Source: Actinomycetes bacterium (GTDB lineage Bacteria > Actinomycetota > Coriobacteriia > Coriobacteriales > Eggerthellaceae). From it: a stretch of 7,091 nucleotides of DNA. The DNA is taken from contig JAEWYG010000100.1 of NCBI GenBank assembly GCA_023395755.1, positions 1 through 7,091 of the forward strand, in the 5' to 3' direction. Below, in pieces: positions 5,937 through 7,091 of the stretch; position 1 is the stretch's first letter, and every line of letters starts with the position of its first letter. Position numbers and translations under genes: made by a program. The notes under the pieces were generated by a model that was not told where the DNA came from, searched no databases, and worked only from the letters and a program-made list of their open reading frames with translations.

Positions 5937-5940
5937 TCAT

Positions 5941-7091
5941 ATGCAAAAGACTAAGCCCCGCATGCATTATGCGTGGTTGATTCTCATCGGCTGCTGTTTC
6001 ATGCAGGCTGGTGGGCTAGGCGCCGTGCTCGACGCCGCTGGTGTATTTTTTGTCCCAGTTTGTAACGACCTCGGGTTCTCTCGTTCCGAGTTGTCTCTGT
6101 ACCTGACGTTCTATTTTATCGCTACCATATTCGCTATGCCCTTTGTGGGAAAGTGGATTACAAGGTTTAACCTTAATAGACTGCTTAGTATTGCATTTGG
6201 GTTGGTCGTGTTAGGCTTGGCGCTAATGGGTTTGTACGACCAGCCCTGGCAATGGTGGGTGTCTGGAGTGATATTCGGTTTGGCAGGTAGTTTTATTTTT
6301 GTTGTACCCACTCCAATCCTTATTGATAACTGGTTTGCTAAACGCAAGGGTGTGGCGTTGGGTGTTGCTATGTCGTTCTCGGGTATTGGTGGCGCAATTC
6401 TGTCACCTCTGTTCACTCTTCTTATTCAGAGCTTCGGATGGCGTAGTTCCTATTTCATGGCCGCAGGTATGATTGCTTTACTGGTTCTTCCTTGGACGCT
6501 ATTCGTTTTTAAATTGCATCCGAGCGATATCGGTCTCAAGCCTTATGGATGGAGTGAACAGAGCGAATTCGCCGAGCATCACGGGCAAGTGCAAGGTAGC
6601 CTTGCGGGCGTACCGTTAAAGAAGGCGCTCAAAACTATACCGTTTGTGTGTATGTTCCTCTTCTCAGGGCTGATTGCGTATTTCGCTGGGTTCAATGCTC
6701 ATCTGCCTGGTTTTGCGCAGTCTGTCGGGTATTCGGCCCTACTGGGTTCGTCTCTTCTGACCGCCGTCATGGTTGGTAATGTGGTCGAGAAGCTTGTCGT
6801 GGGGTGGTTGAACGATCGGGTTGGTGTGCGGCTCACCGTGAATATCCAGTTGGTTATGGTGGCGTTTGGGTTCTTGGGATTCATGTTCGCGGGACAAAAC
6901 CTTGCTTTGTTGTACGTGTCGGCCTTCTTTTTCGGGGCGCAGAACTCGCTTGTGTCGGTGTCAACGCCACTTTTGATAAGACACCTATTTGGAGAACGTG
7001 ATTTTGCACCCATTTTTACCTATGCCCGTATCGGTACTGGAGCTATTGGCTGCTTAGGTCCGGTGAGCGTGGCAGCCATCTTCGATGCGAC
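5941..7091 (+). CDS. Second MFS transporter, OFA-like, 3'-truncated
   Basis: The frame from ATG 5941 stays open for 383 codons to the window edge, so the gene is cut at its 3' end. It begins MQKTKPRMHYAWLILIGCCF, closely parallel to HRAWLIFIGVCMMMAGG near the start of the preceding transporter. About eleven helices are visible (first at about 11-31, last at about 357-378), so helix 12 and the tail are missing. Diagnostic stretches are DNWFAKRKGVALGVAMSFSG (129-148), HPSDIGLKPYG (193-203) and second-half motif A GWLNDRVG (288-295). The first-half motif A is degenerate (GKWITRFNLNR, 70-80). It is the same MFS branch as the preceding gene but clearly diverged, and has its own upstream control region behind a terminator. 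It likely carries a small organic acid or aromatic compound; whether it shares the first carrier's substrate cannot be told. Confidence 0.9.
   Translation, partial: MQKTKPRMHYAWLILIGCCFMQAGGLGAVLDAAGVFFVPVCNDLGFSRSELSLYLTFYFIATIFAMPFVGKWITRFNLNRLLSIAFGLVVLGLALMGLYDQPWQWWVSGVIFGLAGSFIFVVPTPILIDNWFAKRKGVALGVAMSFSGIGGAILSPLFTLLIQSFGWRSSYFMAAGMIALLVLPWTLFVFKLHPSDIGLKPYGWSEQSEFAEHHGQVQGSLAGVPLKKALKTIPFVCMFLFSGLIAYFAGFNAHLPGFAQSVGYSALLGSSLLTAVMVGNVVEKLVVGWLNDRVGVRLTVNIQLVMVAFGFLGFMFAGQNLALLYVSAFFFGAQNSLVSVSTPLLIRHLFGERDFAPIFTYARIGTGAIGCLGPVSVAAIFDA

Noticed and set aside
6699..7013. Minus-strand 104-codon frame and + strand 65-codon frame near the right edge
   Set aside because: Both are shadows of the second MFS gene, which is open from 5941 to the window end and has clear family motifs.

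Overview
The window looks like a catabolic or respiratory accessory locus from a gut-type actinobacterium of the Eggerthellaceae/Coriobacteriia (Eggerthella, Gordonibacter, Slackia, Cryptobacterium and relatives). That placement is an inference. It rests on gene content typical of the group: a membrane-embedded LuxR-type regulator, a cytoplasmic DMSO-reductase-family molybdoenzyme of the GCHxxCGVL type, a very small two-cluster ferredoxin partner, and two MFS transporters. Base composition looks balanced by eye, lower in GC than Eggerthella or Gordonibacter usually are, so I do not name a genus.

Layout, all genes on the + strand. (1) 1-978: C-terminal part of a membrane LuxR-type regulator, cut by the left edge. 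(2) 979-1183: intergenic region with two exact inverted repeats and a possible leader hairpin. (3) 1184-3721: 845-residue molybdopterin oxidoreductase. (4) 3723-4061: 112-residue 2x[4Fe-4S] protein, one base after the previous stop and almost certainly cotranscribed. (5) 4062-4401: 340-base non-coding stretch rich in inverted repeats. (6) 4402-5715: complete MFS transporter. (7) 5716-5940: a convincing terminator hairpin, then a nested palindrome next to a ribosome binding site. (8) 5941-7091: a second, related MFS transporter that runs off the right edge with no stop.

Working model (inference): the regulator senses a small molecule through its membrane domain and switches on the molybdoenzyme/ferredoxin pair. 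The ferredoxin brings electrons to the molybdenum site, which reduces or dehydroxylates an organic substrate in the cytoplasm, and one or both transporters move substrate in or product out. This resembles the soluble-molybdoenzyme plus small Fe-S plus MFS arrangement known for catechol-type dehydroxylases in Gordonibacter and relatives, but the sequence does not identify the substrate. The most notable details are an apparently missing first cluster cysteine in the molybdoenzyme (Ala39), the lack of any export signal or membrane anchor, and the density of exact dyads in every intergenic region from 979 onward.
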